From Sphingomonas sp. IBVSS2 (GTDB lineage: Bacteria; Pseudomonadota; Alphaproteobacteria; Sphingomonadales; Sphingomonadaceae), in contig NZ_NFUR01000001.1 of assembly GCF_002127225.1 (NCBI RefSeq), forward strand, positions 1,055,592 to 1,119,591: a stretch of DNA of 64,000 nt, written 5' to 3'. A model generated the notes under the pieces. That model saw only the letters and a list, made by a program, of their open reading frames with translations. It was not told the DNA's origin and searched no databases. Made by a program: the position numbers and the translations under genes. Shown piece by piece: positions 1 to 8,188 of the stretch (position 1 is its first letter; the number at the start of each line of letters is the position of its first letter).

Positions 1-57
1 ATGGGCACCCCCAATACCGGCGATGCGGCCACGGCGACGCAGGTGGAGGCGCTGTGA
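1..57 (+). CDS. C-terminal end of an upstream gene (partial)
   Basis: Frame 1 is open from the window edge and ends in TGA at 55-57, leaving 18 residues that finish ATATQVEAL. It stops just before the purU start, so it is probably the preceding gene of the same operon. The fragment is too short to assign a family. The first codon here is ATG, but that is probably internal. It could also be a chance open frame. Confidence 0.4.
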   Translation: MGTPNTGDAATATQVEAL

Positions 58-82
58 TGCCATGGCAGCCGGCCCGCCGCGC

Positions 83-931
83 ATGACCGCGCCGGCCTGG
101 ATCCTGACCCTGGATTGCGAGGACCGGCCGGGCATCGTCGCGGCGGTGAGCGGATTCCTCGCCGCGCGCGACGGCTTCATTCTCGACAGCCAGCAATATG
201 CCGATCTCGATTCGGGCCGCTTCTTCATGCGCGTCGAGTTCAAGGCGGTGGGGGCGCCCTTCGAGACCGCGGTGCTGCGCGCGGATTTCGCACCCGTGGC
301 GGAGCGTTTCGGCTTCGACTGGGCGATGGCGGAGAGCAACAGGTTCCCGCGCATCCTGATCGCGGTGTCGCGGGGCTCGCACTGCCTCAACGACCTGCTC
401 CACCGCTGGAAGACCGGCGGCCTGGGCGTCGAGATCGCGGGCGTGGTCTCGAACCACGACACGCTGCGCGACCTCACCGAATGGCATGGCCTGCCCTTCG
501 TCCTGCTGCCCGAGGACAAGGCATCGCAGGAGGCGGCGCTGCTCGCCGAGTTCGACCGCGCCGATGCGGACTATCTGATCCTCGCGCGCTACATGCAGAT
601 CCTGTCGCCCGCGCTTGCCGATCGGCTGGCGGGGCGATGCATCAACATCCATCACAGCTTCCTGCCAGGGTTCAAGGGCGCCAGGCCCTATCACCGGGCG
701 CATGCGCGCGGCGTGAAGCTGATCGGCGCCACCGCGCATTTCGTCACCGGCGACCTCGACGAGGGGCCGATCATCGAGCAGGCGGTCGAGCGGGTCGACC
801 ACCGTGCCTCGGTCGACGACATGATCCGCATCGGCCGCGACATCGAGGCGCAGGTGCTCGCCCGCGCGGTGCAGTGGATCGGCGCCCGCCGGGTCTTCCG
901 CAACGGCAATCGCACCATCGTCTTCCGCTGA
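83..931 (+). CDS. purU: Formyltetrahydrofolate deformylase
   Basis: This enzyme hydrolyses 10-formyl-THF to formate and THF in the cytoplasm. Residues 1-80 form an ACT domain (ILTLDCEDRPGIVAAV) and residues 88-280 a formyl-transferase fold. The active-site stretch NIHHSFLPGFKGA lies near residue 190 and the TGDLDEGPII loop near 222. The 282-residue length matches E. coli PurU (280). The start at 83 fits family N-termini (MTxPxxILTL). An ATG at 62, closer to a GGAGG at 44-48, would add seven residues. fghA follows after 10 bp. The purU, fghA and reductase order suggests formaldehyde or C1 disposal after a demethylation reaction. That role is inference. Confidence 0.93.
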   Translation: MTAPAWILTLDCEDRPGIVAAVSGFLAARDGFILDSQQYADLDSGRFFMRVEFKAVGAPFETAVLRADFAPVAERFGFDWAMAESNRFPRILIAVSRGSHCLNDLLHRWKTGGLGVEIAGVVSNHDTLRDLTEWHGLPFVLLPEDKASQEAALLAEFDRADADYLILARYMQILSPALADRLAGRCINIHHSFLPGFKGARPYHRAHARGVKLIGATAHFVTGDLDEGPIIEQAVERVDHRASVDDMIRIGRDIEAQVLARAVQWIGARRVFRNGNRTIVFR

Positions 932-941
932 AGGGCCGCCC

Positions 942-1775
942 ATGGAACTGCTTTCCTCCAACAAGTCCCAGGGCGGCATGCAGGGCGTCTATCGCCACGC
1001 CTCGTCCGCCACGGGCACCGACATGACCTTCTCCGCCTTCGTGCCCGAGCATGCGCCGGGCGCGAAGCTGCCGGTGCTGTGGTTCCTGTCCGGGCTGACC
1101 TGCACCCATGCCAATGTCACCGAGAAGGGCGAGTATCGGGCGGCATGCGCCCGGCACGGCGTGATCCTGGTCGCGCCCGACACCTCGCCGCGCGGCCCGG
1201 GCGTGCCCGATGACGAGGCCTATGATTTCGGCCAGGGCGCCGGCTTCTATCTCGACGCGACCGAAGCGCCCTGGGCGGCGCAGTTCCGGATGCGCAGCTA
1301 TGTCGAGCAGGAACTGCCGGCGCTGGTCGGGGCGGAATTCCCGGCGGACATGGGCCGCCAGGGCATTACCGGCCATTCGATGGGCGGGCATGGCGCGCTC
1401 ACCATCGGCCTGCGCCATCCGGAGCGCTTCCGCTCGGTCTCGGCCTTCTCGCCGATCGCGGCGCCGAGCCGGGTGCCCTGGGGCGAGAAGGCGCTGGGCG
1501 GATATCTCGGCACGGATCGGGCGGCGTGGCGCGCCCATGACGCCGTCGCGCTGATCGAGGACGGCGCGCGCCTGCCCGAACTGCTGGTCGATACCGGCGC
1601 CGGCGATCCGTTCCTCGACACCCAGCTCAAGCCCGAACTGCTGGAGGCCGCCTGTCGCCGGGCGGGCATCGCGCTGACCCAGCGGCTCCAGCCGGGCTAT
1701 GACCACAGTTATTATTTCGTCTCCACCTTTCTCGGCGCGCATGTCGCCTGGCACGCGGAGCGGCTGCACGCATGA
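942..1775 (+). CDS. fghA: S-formylglutathione hydrolase
   Basis: This serine hydrolase cleaves S-formylglutathione to glutathione and formate, the last step of glutathione-dependent formaldehyde oxidation. The 277 residues match the esterase D family. The nucleophile elbow GHSMGGHG is at residues 144-151 (Ser146). The other triad members are probably the Asp in GAGDPFLD near 222 and the His in GYDHSYYF near 255. The conserved SGLTCTHAN is near residue 50. Its TGA overlaps the next gene's ATG (ATGA). The partner hydroxymethylglutathione dehydrogenase is not in the window and may lie upstream. Confidence 0.95.
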   Translation: MELLSSNKSQGGMQGVYRHASSATGTDMTFSAFVPEHAPGAKLPVLWFLSGLTCTHANVTEKGEYRAACARHGVILVAPDTSPRGPGVPDDEAYDFGQGAGFYLDATEAPWAAQFRMRSYVEQELPALVGAEFPADMGRQGITGHSMGGHGALTIGLRHPERFRSVSAFSPIAAPSRVPWGEKALGGYLGTDRAAWRAHDAVALIEDGARLPELLVDTGAGDPFLDTQLKPELLEAACRRAGIALTQRLQPGYDHSYYFVSTFLGAHVAWHAERLHA

Positions 1776-2989
1776 GATACGACGTCCTCATCGTCGGCGC
1801 CGGCCATGGCGGCGCCCAGGCGGCGATCGCGCTTCGCCAGAACAAGTTCGAAGGCAGCATCGCGCTGCTCGGCGACGAGCCCGAACTGCCCTATGAGCGC
1901 CCGCCGCTCTCGAAGGAATATCTCTCCGGCGAGAAGCCCTTCGAGCGGCTGCTGATCCGCAACGCTGCCTTTTGGGAAGAGCGCCAGGTGACGCTGCTCC
2001 CCGGCCGCACCGTCACCGCGGTCGATCCCGTCGCGCATGCCGTCACCGCCGATGGCGAGGCGATCGGATATGGCCGGTTGATCTGGGCGACCGGCGGCAA
2101 GCCGCGCCGCCTGGCCTGTGACGGCCATGACCTTGCCGGCATCCACACCGTGCGCACCCGCGCCGATGTCGACCGGATGATGGGCGAGCTGGACGGCGTT
2201 TCCCGCGTCGCGGTGGTCGGCGGCGGCTATATCGGGCTGGAGGCGGCGGCCGTCCTCGCCAAGCTCGGCAAGCAGGTGACCGTGATCGAGGCGCTGGACC
2301 GGGTCCTGGCCCGTGTCGCCGGTGCGCCGCTGTCGCATTTCTTCGAGGCCGAGCATCGCGCCCATGGCGTCGAGATCCGGCTCGGCGCGCAGGTCGCGGC
2401 GATCGAGGGCGAGGACCGGGTCACCGGCGTCCGCCTGGCGGATGGCGAAGCGATCCCCGCCGACATGGCCATTGTCGGCATCGGCATCCTGCCCGCCGTC
2501 GAGCCGCTGCTCGCGGCCGGGGCGGTCGGCGGCAACGGCGTGCTCGTCGATGCCCAGTCCCGCACCAGCCTGGCGGACGTCTTCGCGATCGGCGACTGCG
2601 CGCTGCACGTGAACCGCTATGCCGGCGACATGGCGGTCCGCCTCGAATCGGTCCAGAACGCCAACGACCAGGCGACCGTCGCCGCGAAGACGATCTGCGG
2701 CGTCGAGGCGAGCTACGACGCCGTGCCCTGGTTCTGGTCCAACCAGTACGACCTCAAGCTCCAGACCGTCGGCATCTCGGCCGGGCATGACACCGTGGTG
2801 GTCCGCGGCGATCCCTCCACGCGCAGCTTCTCGCTGGTCTATTATCGGCAGGGCCGGGTGATTGCCCTCGACTGCGTCAACGCGGTCAGGGACTATGTCC
2901 AGGGCCGCAGGCTGGTGGTGGAGGGGCTCGCCGTCGATCCGGCGGCGATCGCCGACGCATCCGTTCCGATCAAGGAAATCGCAAGCTAG
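1772..2989 (+). CDS. FAD-dependent ferredoxin/rubredoxin-type reductase
   Basis: The 405 residues form a two-dinucleotide-binding oxidoreductase. The FAD motif VGAGHGG is near residue 8, the NAD(P)H motif [12 protein letters not shown] at about 148-159, and the second FAD motif DVFAIGDCA near 270. The C-terminal reductase domain contains [13 protein letters not shown]. Such proteins pass electrons from NAD(P)H to a ferredoxin that feeds Rieske oxygenases or P450s. It overlaps fghA by 4 bp and should be co-transcribed. No ferredoxin or oxygenase is visible here, so the electron acceptor is unknown. Confidence 0.88.
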   Translation: MRYDVLIVGAGHGGAQAAIALRQNKFEGSIALLGDEPELPYERPPLSKEYLSGEKPFERLLIRNAAFWEERQVTLLPGRTVTAVDPVAHAVTADGEAIGYGRLIWATGGKPRRLACDGHDLAGIHTVRTRADVDRMMGELDGVSRVAVVGGGYIGLEAAAVLAKLGKQVTVIEALDRVLARVAGAPLSHFFEAEHRAHGVEIRLGAQVAAIEGEDRVTGVRLADGEAIPADMAIVGIGILPAVEPLLAAGAVGGNGVLVDAQSRTSLADVFAIGDCALHVNRYAGDMAVRLESVQNANDQATVAAKTICGVEASYDAVPWFWSNQYDLKLQTVGISAGHDTVVVRGDPSTRSFSLVYYRQGRVIALDCVNAVRDYVQGRRLVVEGLAVDPAAIADASVPIKEIAS

Positions 2990-2993
2990 CCGA

Positions 2994-3012
2994 GCCTGAC
3001 ATTATGTCAGGT
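2994..3012. promoter_or_regulatory. Operator copy 1 (inverted repeat)
   Basis: GCCTGACA-TTA-TGTCAGGT is a near-perfect 8+3+8 inverted repeat. It begins five bases after the reductase stop and ends four bases before the -35 hexamer of the XRE-gene promoter. Its arms match copy 2 (3051-3069) except for the first base. Proposed binding site for the XRE protein encoded at 3093. Confidence 0.75.
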
Positions 3013-3016
3013 CTTG

Positions 3017-3044
3017 TTGACAATTGCGCGCGACTCGCTATGTA
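3017..3044 (+). promoter_or_regulatory. Promoter of the XRE/membrane-protein operon
   Basis: TTGACA at 3017-3022 and TATGTA at 3039-3044 are separated by 16 bp, a good sigma-70-type match in GC-rich surroundings. Initiation would fall near 3051, the first base of operator copy 2. A repressor bound to either operator would therefore hinder polymerase. Confidence 0.7.
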
Positions 3045-3050
3045 AGGTGT

Positions 3051-3069
3051 ACCTGACAAGGTGTCAGGT
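3051..3069. promoter_or_regulatory. Operator copy 2 (inverted repeat)
   Basis: ACCTGACA-AGG-TGTCAGGT is a perfect 8-bp-arm inverted repeat lying at the predicted transcription start, 57 bp from copy 1. It sits 24 bp before the XRE start codon. Confidence 0.75.
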
Positions 3070-3092
3070 CATGGGGACATGCCGAACAACGG

Positions 3093-3305
3093 ATGCGAAA
3101 CCGGCTGAAAGTGCTGCGCGCCGAACGCGACTGGAGCCAGGCGGAGCTTGGCGGTCGGCTCGGCGTGTCGCGCCAGGCCGTGAACGCGATCGAGACGGGC
3201 AAGCACGATCCGTCGCTGCCGCTCGCGTTCAAGATCGCGCGCCTGTTCGGCATGCCCATCGAGGAGATATTTTTCGATGGCGAGTCGGGAGGCGGGGATG
3301 ACTGA
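3093..3305 (+). CDS. Small XRE-family helix-turn-helix regulator
   Basis: The 70 residues are almost entirely one Cro/CI-type HTH domain (residues 3-58, with WSQAELGGRLGVSRQ and VNAIETGKHDPSL), ending in the usual PIEEIFF strand of this short family. It binds DNA, probably as a dimer. Two matching inverted repeats around its own promoter suggest autoregulation. It overlaps the following membrane-protein gene by 8 bp. Such repressor/membrane-protein pairs are common, but what they respond to is not known to me. The ribosome-binding site is weak. Confidence 0.85.
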   Translation: MRNRLKVLRAERDWSQAELGGRLGVSRQAVNAIETGKHDPSLPLAFKIARLFGMPIEEIFFDGESGGGDD

Positions 3306-3711
3306 GCGGGCGGGGCCCGGCGAACGTGCCGAGGTGGCGCGCCGCAATCGTTTCTGGCTGATGATGTCGGGCTTCATGCTGCTCGGCGCCGTGATCGGCG
3401 GCACCCTCGTCGCGATCCAGAACAGCCCGTCGGGCAGCCTGCCCGCGATCTGGGCGATCGCGATCACCGTGACCTTCGTCGCCGTCCTGGGCGGCGGCAC
3501 CTGGTATTTCTACCGCGATATCGACGAGGTGGAGCGGCGGGACAATCTGATCGCGGGCACGATCGCGATCAATTTCTACGCGATCTTCTATCCCGCCTGG
3601 TTTTTCCTGTGGAAGGGCGGCCTGGTTCGCGAGCCCGATCACGAAATCGTCTTCGTGGCGACGCTGATTGTCATGAGCGCCGTCTATTTCTGGAAGAAAC
3701 TTCGGCCCTGA
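3298..3711 (+). CDS. Four-helix membrane protein paired with XRE regulator
   Basis: The product is 137 residues, starting at the ATG at 3298 behind GGGAGGCGGGG. An ATG at 3277 is possible but has no comparable ribosome-binding site. Four hydrophobic segments are visible: about residues 18-38, 48-70, 86-108 and 118-132. A short charged stretch (DIDEVERRDN) precedes the third. It is inner-membrane, with no catalytic motif that I recognise. It is translationally coupled to the XRE gene, so the two probably form one unit in which membrane or envelope state could feed back on repression. That function is inference. Confidence 0.75.
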   Translation: MTERAGPGERAEVARRNRFWLMMSGFMLLGAVIGGTLVAIQNSPSGSLPAIWAIAITVTFVAVLGGGTWYFYRDIDEVERRDNLIAGTIAINFYAIFYPAWFFLWKGGLVREPDHEIVFVATLIVMSAVYFWKKLRP

Positions 3712-3738
3712 GGGCCGCGCAACTGGAGTGATCCCGCG

Positions 3739-4662
3739 ATGTTGAAGAAGAAGTTGCTCACCGTCCTGGCGGGCTTCACTGCCCTCGCCACGCTGCCGGC
3801 GGTCGCCTATGCCCAGGCCGCGCCGAAGGCGGCCGCGGCACCGGCCGCCAAGGAAGCCGATCCGGCGCTCTGGGTGGTCAAGGATGCCGATACCACCATC
3901 TATCTGTTCGGCACCGTCCATGTGCTCAAGCCCGGCCTCAGCTGGTTCGACAAGGCGGTGAAGGCGGCGTTCGACAAGAGCGACACGGTGGTGCTCGAGA
4001 TGGTGATGCCCGAGCCCGCGGTGATGCAGGGGGTGATCATGAAGGCCGCGGTGGCGCCGCAGGCCGATCCTGCGCTCACCGCCAAGCTGCCCGAGGACGC
4101 CCGGCCCGCGCTCGCGGGCGCGCTGACCAGCCTCGGCATGCCGGCCACCGCGCTGGACCGTTTCGAGCCCTGGTATGCGGCGATGATGCTCAGCATGCTG
4201 CCGCTGGCCAAGCTGGGCTATGATCCTTCCAGCGGCGTGGAGGTGACCGTCACCGCCGCCGCCAAGTCGGCCAACAAGCGGCTGGAAGGGCTCGAGACCT
4301 TCGAGCAGCAGATCGGCTTCTTCGACACGCTGCCGGAGGGCCTGCAGGTCAAGTTCCTGGCCAATACGGTCAAGGAGTTCGACAAGATCGGTCCGCAGCT
4401 CGACAAGATGGTCGCGCAGTGGAGCGCCGGCGATCCCGATGCGCTCGGCGTGACGCTGAACGAAGAGATGCGCAAGACGCCGGAAGTGGGCAAGGTGCTG
4501 CTTTCCGATCGCAATGCCCGCTGGGCGGAGTGGATCGATGCGCGCATGGCCAAGCCGGGCACCGTGTTCATCGCGGTAGGCGCGGGGCACCTGGCCGGTG
4601 CCGACAGCGTCCAGGCCTATCTCGCCAAGCACAATCTCAAGGCCGAGCGCATCCAATATTGA
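3739..4662 (+). CDS. TraB/GumN-family exported protein
   Basis: The product is 307 residues with a signal peptide (MLKKKLLTVLAGF, cleavage after AYAQA). The Ala/Pro/Lys-rich stretch that follows looks like a linker. The TraB/GumN family is recognised from TTIYLFGTVHVLKPG near residue 55 and the C-terminal VAVGAGHLAG near 288, each with the family's conserved glycine and histidine. Related proteins are proposed to be Tiki-like metalloproteases, but no activity can be claimed here. It is probably periplasmic. An 11-bp perfect hairpin (4697-4725) follows the gene. Confidence 0.82.
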   Translation: MLKKKLLTVLAGFTALATLPAVAYAQAAPKAAAAPAAKEADPALWVVKDADTTIYLFGTVHVLKPGLSWFDKAVKAAFDKSDTVVLEMVMPEPAVMQGVIMKAAVAPQADPALTAKLPEDARPALAGALTSLGMPATALDRFEPWYAAMMLSMLPLAKLGYDPSSGVEVTVTAAAKSANKRLEGLETFEQQIGFFDTLPEGLQVKFLANTVKEFDKIGPQLDKMVAQWSAGDPDALGVTLNEEMRKTPEVGKVLLSDRNARWAEWIDARMAKPGTVFIAVGAGHLAGADSVQAYLAKHNLKAERIQY

Positions 4663-4696
4663 TTGCCCCGATATTGATGTGACGCCGGGAGCCGGG

Positions 4697-4725
4697 CAGG
4701 GATGGGCGCATCGAGCCCATCCCTG
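4697..4725 (+). other. Strong RNA hairpin between 3739 gene and 4740 gene
   Basis: CAGGGATGGGC (4697-4707), a seven-base loop and GCCCATCCCTG (4715-4725) form a perfect 11-bp stem. No T-run follows, so it is not a standard intrinsic terminator. It lies 14 bp before the next start codon, close enough to affect ribosome access. Confidence 0.6.
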
Positions 4726-4739
4726 TCCCGGAGTTCCCG

Positions 4740-5216
4740 ATGGCAAAGCCCCGCCCGTTTCTCGGTCTTCTCGCCGGTGTCGCCGCGGGGCTCGTCGCTT
4801 CCGCGGCGATGGCCGCTTTCCAGCACCAGGCCGGGAAACTGCTGCCCGAGGATGAAGGCGGGGACCCAGCAACGGTGAAGGCCGCCGACCAGGCGAGCGA
4901 GGCGCTGACCGGCGCGCCGGTGCCCGAGCCCTTGCGCGAGCAGGCCGGGCTGGCCGTCCATTACATCACCGGCGCCGTGCTCGGCGGCATCTACGGCGTC
5001 ATCACCGAGTACAAGCCGGAGGCGAGCGCGGGTTTCGGCGGCGCCTATGGCATCGCGACCAGCGCGCTGCTCGACGAAGCCATCGTGCCCGCCGCCGGCC
5101 TGGCTCCAGGGCCGGAGGATACGCCGCTTGCCCAGCATGCCTATGGCGCGGCCTCGCACCTGGTCTATGGCATCGTTCTCGAAGGGGTGCGGTGGCTGAT
5201 CGCCGGCAGGCGCTGA
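4740..5216 (+). CDS. Small membrane protein (DUF1440/YagU-like)
   Basis: The product is 158 residues. The N-terminal segment FLGLLAGVAAGLVASAAMAAFQ is hydrophobic and glycine-rich. Further membrane segments lie near 75-95 (YITGAVLGGIYGVI), 102-125 and 140-155. The layout resembles the DUF1440/YagU inner-membrane family, whose role is unknown. The call rests on overall pattern only. It ends exactly where the convergent exonuclease gene ends, with no bases between the two stop codons. Confidence 0.65.
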   Translation: MAKPRPFLGLLAGVAAGLVASAAMAAFQHQAGKLLPEDEGGDPATVKAADQASEALTGAPVPEPLREQAGLAVHYITGAVLGGIYGVITEYKPEASAGFGGAYGIATSALLDEAIVPAAGLAPGPEDTPLAQHAYGAASHLVYGIVLEGVRWLIAGRR

Positions 5217-5981
5217 TCAGAACAGCAGCCGCTGTGCCGGCGCGTCGCGCCCCGTGGGCGCCCCGCCGCGACGGCGCGCCAGTTCGGTCTGCGCCGTGAA
5301 GCGCACGTCCTCGTCGCGATCGTTCAGGAAGACGGCGAGCGAATCGTCGTCGATCTCGCTCCACTCCTTGCCGCGATCCGGCCCGAAGCGGACGCGCGGC
5401 AGCAGGCCCGGCGACTTGGACCATTCGACCAGCTGCGCGACGCCGACCTCGTTCAGCATGTCGCGCAGATGGTGCGCGGTGACATAGGCGTCGGGAAAGG
5501 CGCGGTGGGCGGGCAGGCCGCGTTCGTGCACCAGCCCCTCGGGATTGCGCCAATAGCGCAGGAACTGGTTCGAGAAGCCGCCGCTGTCCGGCCACAGCCG
5601 GAGCGCGCATTTCCAGGTGCAGATCCAGTCGGCGCCCCGGGTAAGGGCCGGGGTGCAATATTGCTCCTCGAAGCTCGCCCGGTGCGCCGCCAGCGCCACG
5701 CGGCGCGGCCAGGGATCGAGGATCGGCCGCGCGACGTCGTGCCACCAGGGCGCGTCGGCGACGTCCTCGTCGCGGATATGGTGGATCGCCATGGTGAGCG
5801 GCGGGATCGGCCGGCCGGGATTGACGAGCCGGTTGCCGCCTTCGCCATGGAGCTCCCAACGCCCGTCCTTGCCCATCGCGACGTCCTGCCAGCCGATTTC
5901 GCACACGGCATGGGCCGGCGGCTTGTCGCCGGTGGTTTCGAGATCGATGACACGGATGATGGGCGGGTGGGATGACGCCAT
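5217..5981 (-). CDS. 3'-5' exonuclease (DnaQ/RNase T-like)
   Basis: The product is 254 residues from the ATG at 5981; a TTG at 5990 is also in frame. The DEDDh fold is seen from VIDLETTGD (residues 10-18), HHIRDEDV, AHRASFEEQY and the HRAFPDA block. The second conserved Asp of the family appears as Glu (SFEEQ). A 60-residue C-terminal extension (WSKSPGLLPRVRFGPDRGKEW, then an Arg-rich end) resembles a module seen in some proteobacterial exonucleases. Substrate, DNA or RNA, cannot be told. The next gene on this strand, 57 bp upstream, may be co-transcribed. Confidence 0.82.
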   Translation of the reverse strand: MASSHPPIIRVIDLETTGDKPPAHAVCEIGWQDVAMGKDGRWELHGEGGNRLVNPGRPIPPLTMAIHHIRDEDVADAPWWHDVARPILDPWPRRVALAAHRASFEEQYCTPALTRGADWICTWKCALRLWPDSGGFSNQFLRYWRNPEGLVHERGLPAHRAFPDAYVTAHHLRDMLNEVGVAQLVEWSKSPGLLPRVRFGPDRGKEWSEIDDDSLAVFLNDRDEDVRFTAQTELARRRGGAPTGRDAPAQRLLF

Positions 5982-6038
5982 GACCCCCAAATGGGGGCTG
6001 AGCGACGGAATTGCGAGTCGAATCGCCGCGAGGGCCGA

Positions 6039-6419
6039 TCAGGCGGTGGCGGCGATCCAGCGGCGAACGATGTCGCGCAGTGCATCGGCATGCGCGATGA
6101 CGTCCTCCGCGTCGCGCAGCTGGATCACGCCGCGGTCCGGCGCCGGCCATTGCGCGAGGCCGGCGGGATCCTCGAACCGGAAGCCCGCCATCGCCTTCGC
6201 CGTGGCCCCGCGATGCAGGACGATCCGGATGCCGCCCTTGCGATCGATGCCGAGCGTCACCTTGTGATCCTGGGCGTCGCGGAAGCTCGGCGCATTCCAC
6301 TTCAATTCCTCGACCAGCCCGGGCGCCGCCTCGGCGACCAGCGCACGCAGCGCTTCGACGGCGGCGCGATGCGCGGGATCGAGCGTATCGAGGAATTCGG
6401 GAACCGATCCGGCCGCCAT
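6039..6419 (-). CDS. DUF1801-type protein
   Basis: The product is 126 residues. The region EELKWNAPSFRD, followed by LGIDRKGGIRIVLHRG, fits the DUF1801/YdhG-like fold, a small intracellular domain of unknown function. Its ATG shares a base with the phosphomannomutase stop (TGATG), so translation is coupled to that gene. Whether this reflects a role in sugar-phosphate metabolism is unknown. Confidence 0.75.
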   Translation of the reverse strand: MAAGSVPEFLDTLDPAHRAAVEALRALVAEAAPGLVEELKWNAPSFRDAQDHKVTLGIDRKGGIRIVLHRGATAKAMAGFRFEDPAGLAQWPAPDRGVIQLRDAEDVIAHADALRDIVRRWIAATA

Positions 6420-7807
6420 CAATGCCCCACCGTCTCCCCGCGCACGAGCCCGCTCTTCGCCAGCTGGTCGTCGATCTGGGCGAGCAGCCGGTCGAGCCCG
6501 GCCTGGTCCCGGGCCTCGGCGCGAGCGACCAGCACGTCCTGCGTGTTCGAGGCGCGCAGCAGCCACCAGCCATCGGCGGTGCTCACCCGGGCGCCGTCGG
6601 TGCGGTCGACATCGGCGCCATCGGCCTCGAGCCGGTCCAGGACCTCGTCCACCACCGCGAACTTGCGGCTCTCGTCCACCTGGAAGCGCATCTCGGGCGT
6701 GTTGACCAGCCGGGGCATCGCGTCCCTCAGCTCGGTCAGCGACTTGCCGATCACATGGATCGCCTGGATCAGCCGGATCGCCGCGTACTGGGCGTCGTCG
6801 AACCCGTAATAGTCCTGGGCGAAGAAGATGTGGCCGCTCATCTCGCCGGCCAGCGGCGCATGGGTTTCCTTCATCTTGGTCTTCACCAGGCTGTGCCCGG
6901 TCTTCCACATCAGCGGCTTGCCGCCCAGCTCGGCGATTCGGTCGAACAGCATCTGCGATGCCTTCACATCGGCGATGATCGTCGCGCCCGGCTCCACGCG
7001 CAGGACGGGTTCCGCCAATATGGACAGAAGCTGATCGCCCCAGATCACGCGGCCCTGCCCGTCGATCGCGCCCAGCCGGTCGCCATCGCCGTCGAAGGCA
7101 AGTCCGAAATCGAGCTGCTTCTCCGCGACGAGCCGCTTCAGATCGGCGAGGTTCTTCTCGTCGGTGGGATCGGGATGATGATTGGGGAAATTGCCGTCCA
7201 CATCGGTGAACAGCGTGTGGTGCTCACCAGGGAGCAGCTTCACCAGCTTCTCGATCACCGGGCCGGCGGCGCCATTGCCCGAATCCCATCCGATGCGATA
7301 GGCGCCGCCGGCATAGCCCGCGATCAGCCGGCCGACATACAGGTCCTCGACATCGGCGTCGGTCACGGTCTCGCTGCCGTCGCCTTCGTCCCAATCGCCT
7401 TGCGCCGCCATCCGGCCGAGCAGCTGGATCTGCTCGCCGAAGAAGCTGGCGTGCTGAAACACCATCTTGAAGCCGTTGTAATGGCCGGGATTGTGGCTGC
7501 CGGTTATCTGGATGCCGCCATCCACCTCCAGCGTGGCCTCGGCATAATATAGCATCGGCGTCGGGCCCATGCCGGTGCGCACCACCGAGCAGCCCGACCT
7601 GGTGAGCCCGTCGATCAGTGCTTCCTCGAGCGCGGGCGAGGAGAGGCGGCCGTCGCGCCCCACGGCCACGCGGGTGCCGCCGGCGCGGCGCAGCAGCGTC
7701 GCGAAGCCGCGGCCGATCGCGCGGGCGTCGTCCGGGCCGAGGGTCTGCCCCACGATCCCGCGAATGTCGTACTCGCGCAGCGAAGTGGGGTCGAAGCGAT
7801 GCGTCAT
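6419..7807 (-). CDS. Phosphomannomutase/phosphoglucomutase
   Basis: The product is 462 residues, starting at MTHRFDPTSLREYDIRG behind GGGAGG with good spacing. It interconverts the 1- and 6-phosphates of mannose and/or glucose, feeding GDP-mannose, UDP-glucose and envelope polysaccharide synthesis. The phosphoserine loop TGSHNPGHYNGFKM has Ser at the catalytic position. The metal site DGDGDRLG and the late substrate loop GEMSGHIFF are present. The C-terminal domain ends in LLRASNTQDVLVARAE, a phosphate-binding region. The arrangement is that of AlgC/ManB-type bifunctional enzymes. Substrate preference cannot be decided from sequence alone. Confidence 0.92.
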   Translation of the reverse strand: MTHRFDPTSLREYDIRGIVGQTLGPDDARAIGRGFATLLRRAGGTRVAVGRDGRLSSPALEEALIDGLTRSGCSVVRTGMGPTPMLYYAEATLEVDGGIQITGSHNPGHYNGFKMVFQHASFFGEQIQLLGRMAAQGDWDEGDGSETVTDADVEDLYVGRLIAGYAGGAYRIGWDSGNGAAGPVIEKLVKLLPGEHHTLFTDVDGNFPNHHPDPTDEKNLADLKRLVAEKQLDFGLAFDGDGDRLGAIDGQGRVIWGDQLLSILAEPVLRVEPGATIIADVKASQMLFDRIAELGGKPLMWKTGHSLVKTKMKETHAPLAGEMSGHIFFAQDYYGFDDAQYAAIRLIQAIHVIGKSLTELRDAMPRLVNTPEMRFQVDESRKFAVVDEVLDRLEADGADVDRTDGARVSTADGWWLLRASNTQDVLVARAEARDQAGLDRLLAQIDDQLAKSGLVRGETVGH

Positions 7808-7930
7808 GATGCCTCCCGGGGGAATCTCTGGCGGCCTAATTCGCGAATATCGGGGAAAGTTCAATCCGGCTTGGGGCGAAGCGATTCGCGGTGCGGAAGT
7901 CTGCGAAGCTTGCGCTATGGGGACGAGGGC

Positions 7931-8188
7931 TCAGCGGCCATGCCGCAGCAGCGTGTCGCGCGCCGAATTGATCCGCCGGGTCAGCTCGGCCGAGCCGCCC
8001 TTGTCCGGATGCACCGCCGAGACGAGCCGGCGATGTGCCGAGCGGATTGCCTCGTCATCGGCATCGGCGGCCACGCCCAGGATCGCGCGCGCCTCTTCCT
8101 CGGGCATGCGCGGCCCCTTGGAGCGCGGCTTCAGCACGAGCAGGTACAGCGCGTAGAGGACCAGCGCCGCGATGATCAGCTTCGCCAT
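7931..8188 (-). CDS. Membrane-anchored J-domain protein
   Basis: The product is 85 residues. An N-terminal membrane helix (LIIAALVLYALYLLVL) is followed by a basic stretch and a compact J domain (residues 33-83) with the HPD motif in SAVHPDKGG. The layout is like mitochondrial Pam18/Tim14: one helix plus a J domain, with no zinc finger. It should stimulate a DnaK-type ATPase at the inner membrane. Its start overlaps the mipZ stop (TGATG), so it is co-translated with mipZ. Confidence 0.85.
   Translation of the reverse strand: MAKLIIAALVLYALYLLVLKPRSKGPRMPEEEARAILGVAADADDEAIRSAHRRLVSAVHPDKGGSAELTRRINSARDTLLRHGR

Noticed and set aside
3229-4872. A 547-residue minus-strand open frame across the TraB-like and neighbouring genes
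   Set aside because: It spans two genes and a hairpin, is His/Arg-rich, and has no recognisable domain.
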